Assembly: GCA_014607495.2 (NCBI GenBank)
Contig: CP053159.1
Coordinates: 1,557,501-1,621,500 of the forward strand
Reading direction: 5' to 3'
DNA from: Carposina sasakii
Lineage: Eukaryota > Arthropoda > Insecta > Lepidoptera > Carposinidae
DNA length: 64,000 nucleotides
The stretch's first letter is position 1. The number at the start of each line of letters is the position of its first letter. Below are positions 62,296-64,000 of the stretch, piece by piece. The notes below the pieces were generated by a model. That model worked only from the letters and a program-made list of their open reading frames with translations. It did no database searches and was not told the DNA's origin. The translations under genes and the position numbers were made by a program.

Positions 62296-62939
62296 AAAAT
62301 TGCAAGTTACACTAGATGATAACATAGTTTATTAGATTTAACTTGACCGGCCTTTTAAGCCCAGCATACTTTTGTTCTAACATGAAATATTCACATTTAC
62401 TAATATAAAAATACAATTTGTTTCTATATTCTTCGCTTACTACAGCTATAATACAAAAAAAAATCTATTTACTTTAAATAAATATGAAACTAATAATGAT
62501 AATGCAGAACAAATCCGCCAAATTGTTACTAAGTTGAATACACGTTTCGAGTGCAATTCGGATTCGATGCAACAAACGATCTCAATAAACGCAGGCTACG
62601 AAATATCCAGTCCAATGTACCTACTATGTAACTGCTTATCACGATAACCTTTTGCAATGCGAAATTCTCACTAATTTGTTTTCACGAAAATCTCGACTCA
62701 ATTTAAGGGTACTACACACGCAAAGCAATTGGATTCCGAGAAGCACATTTGTTGAAACAATGCGTGAATCGGATCGGAACCGACTTTATTATTATTGGCT
62801 GGTTCAGGAACGAATGATGGTCGCTTGATGTAGCTATTGGTAGCTTAGAATATGCCAGCGATTGCTGTGTATCCGCAAGCCATAGTACGTACAAGTTGCT
62901 CACTTACCGCGAGAATACCGGTGTTGCCAGAGAATGCCA
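62296..62939. other. Intron/spacer, nothing recognised
   Basis: AT-rich, with no supported gene. Confidence 0.45.
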
Positions 62940-63045
62940 GAGTTCCTTAGTCGACTCTTACGACATTCACGGAAGGAGAAGCAGCTAATGTATCTACCTA
63001 TATTATATTCTAGTGAGAGACCCCTCATCAGCACAGGATCAGATA
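62940..63045 (+). repeat. Repeat family E copy
   Basis: 'ccttagtcgactcttacgac', 'cacggaaggagaagcagcta' and 'cccctcatcagcacaggatc'. Confidence 0.6.
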
Positions 63046-63062
63046 AAAATATTAATATTTCT

Positions 63063-63165
63063 AGTGTAGCGGAGCCATCTATCGGATGCAGGAGAGAACC
63101 ATAATCGAATGCAAAATCCTAGAACGCGATATCGAAGTTTCTCACAATGATTGGAATATATACAT
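63063..63165 (+). repeat. Repeat family G copy 2
   Basis: Matches 8375-8500 closely, starting 'gtgtagcggagccatctatc'. Confidence 0.65.
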
Positions 63166-63337
63166 GGGCCAAACAACCAGTGGCTACTAGGTGTATGTAG
63201 TGTTTGTAACCAAAAATTGTAGGTACTCATGGTAGACGCTAAATTTGCACCCTAAAAAAAAATCAGCTATAACCTATACATTTGGACACCTTTTTTGAGC
63301 CAATATATTTGCTGGTAATTAATATTATTACAATGTG

Positions 63338-63628
63338 ATGAAACTTGGTAATAATTCAATGTCTACAGATAAATAAACTAGGTATGCAAAAATCAAAGAG
63401 ACACTTGCTCTTATTAAGTCAGATGTAAGAAACCATTCGTACACAGTCAAGAGACCTCGTATTTTTAGCTTTAATGAAGAGATTTTTGATAAGGCTAAGG
63501 ACTTTGTTGCCACACACAGTGATGCCATACCTATAACTATATATTTAATTATAAATAGCATTTTTCAAGAGATTATAGATAATAAAGATAAAAATATGAT
63601 GTGTTCTTGTAAAACTGAGTTCTGCTAA
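63338..63628 (+). pseudogene. Unidentified open stretch, one internal stop
   Basis: An ATG at 63338 opens a frame that meets TAA at 63374, then continues open from 63377 to TAA at 63626 (83 codons, with 'YAKIKETLALIKSDVRNHSY' and 'IFDKAKDFVATHSDAIP'). The composition is protein-like (charged, amphipathic), unlike the flanking AT-rich sequence. I do not recognise it. It may be a transposon ORF fragment. Confidence 0.3.
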
Positions 63629-63798
63629 AGTTAGACACTTCTGAGAAAAGAATTTTGTTTTAAATATGTATATTATGTGTCAATTTAACTCAACATGAAC
63701 AAAAAATTTAACGAATGAATCTTACTCATATAAAAATGATCAAAAGCTTTATAAAATAACAGGTAAATAAATAAACTCATATCAAAGTACCTACTTAA

Positions 63799-64000
63799 AC
63801 TGAATCATATTTGCAGTTGACGCTTGCAATATCAGCTACCTCAGTATTGGAGATAAGGGGAGATTTATTGCACACTCATGGCAACCCCGAGACACGACTT
63901 TATAAAAATGTTGCCAGTTTTAGCGCGTCTCAATTAGTAGCGCTAAATGTTGAGAATGATGATGTATTTCGGTTTGATAAAGATTTCTTTGAGGTATTTG
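63799..64000 (+). CDS. Unidentified open frame running off the window
   Basis: An open frame of 67 codons with no stop before the window end. A plausible splice acceptor (..tttgcag) sits at 63810-63816, after which it reads LTLAISATSVLEIRGDLLH and 'NVASFSASQLVALNVENDD'. It is in a different frame from the stretch at 63338-63628 but on the same strand 170 bp downstream, so the two may be parts of one gene or mobile element. Function unknown. Confidence 0.3.

Noticed and set aside
60490..64000. Further upstream ds exons
   Set aside because: I searched the minus strand for cadherin motifs such as DxNDN and LDRE and found none. The next exon must lie beyond the window.

Overview
This is a window of a lepidopteran (moth or butterfly) nuclear genome. 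The evidence is intron-containing animal genes with GT-AG junctions, AT-rich non-coding sequence, and dense repeats of the kind common in Lepidoptera. These include LINE tails ending in TATGTATGTA, elements carrying a 'cccgcgac..gtccgcgtgga' motif, TIR/MITE elements, and a BEL/Pao LTR retrotransposon. There is no prokaryotic operon, CRISPR array or phage.

Layout. Bases 1-9975 hold only mobile-element debris: an RTE-type LINE 3' end, a degenerate LINE reverse transcriptase, two hAT-like MITEs with perfect 8-bp target duplications, and copies of several short repeat families. Bases 9984-19333 are a full-length BEL/Pao element on the minus strand with two 1.26-kb LTRs. Bases 23484-30670 carry a nine-exon excitatory amino acid transporter (EAAT/SLC1 family) gene on the plus strand. 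Bases 35112-60489 carry the last 14 exons of a giant cadherin on the minus strand. I identify it as dachsous (ds), because its cytoplasmic tail has the Ds/DCHS block YNWDYLLDWGPQYQPLAHVF. The 5' end of ds lies beyond the right edge. The two host genes are convergent, with about 4.4 kb of repeat-rich sequence between their stop codons. The rest is introns and spacers with repeats. Two short open stretches near 63.3-64.0 kb are unidentified.

Gene roles. The two host genes have no obvious functional link. EAAT is a sodium-coupled acidic amino acid transporter of the plasma membrane. Dachsous is the heterophilic ligand of Fat in planar cell polarity and Hippo signalling.

Main caution and main finding. 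Single-base deletions break the reading frame three times in otherwise perfect host genes: EAAT exon 6, and ds exons at 46.3 kb and 37.1 kb. The two LTRs of the BEL element differ by about a dozen 1-3 bp indels and by essentially no clear substitutions. Together this looks like residual long-read indel error, not biology, and gene models here should be corrected for it. I found no convincing new molecular system. The items most worth a second look are an EAAT with altered HP1 and HP2 hairpin motifs, a perfect 54-bp hairpin in an EAAT intron, and several TIR families with clear boundaries.
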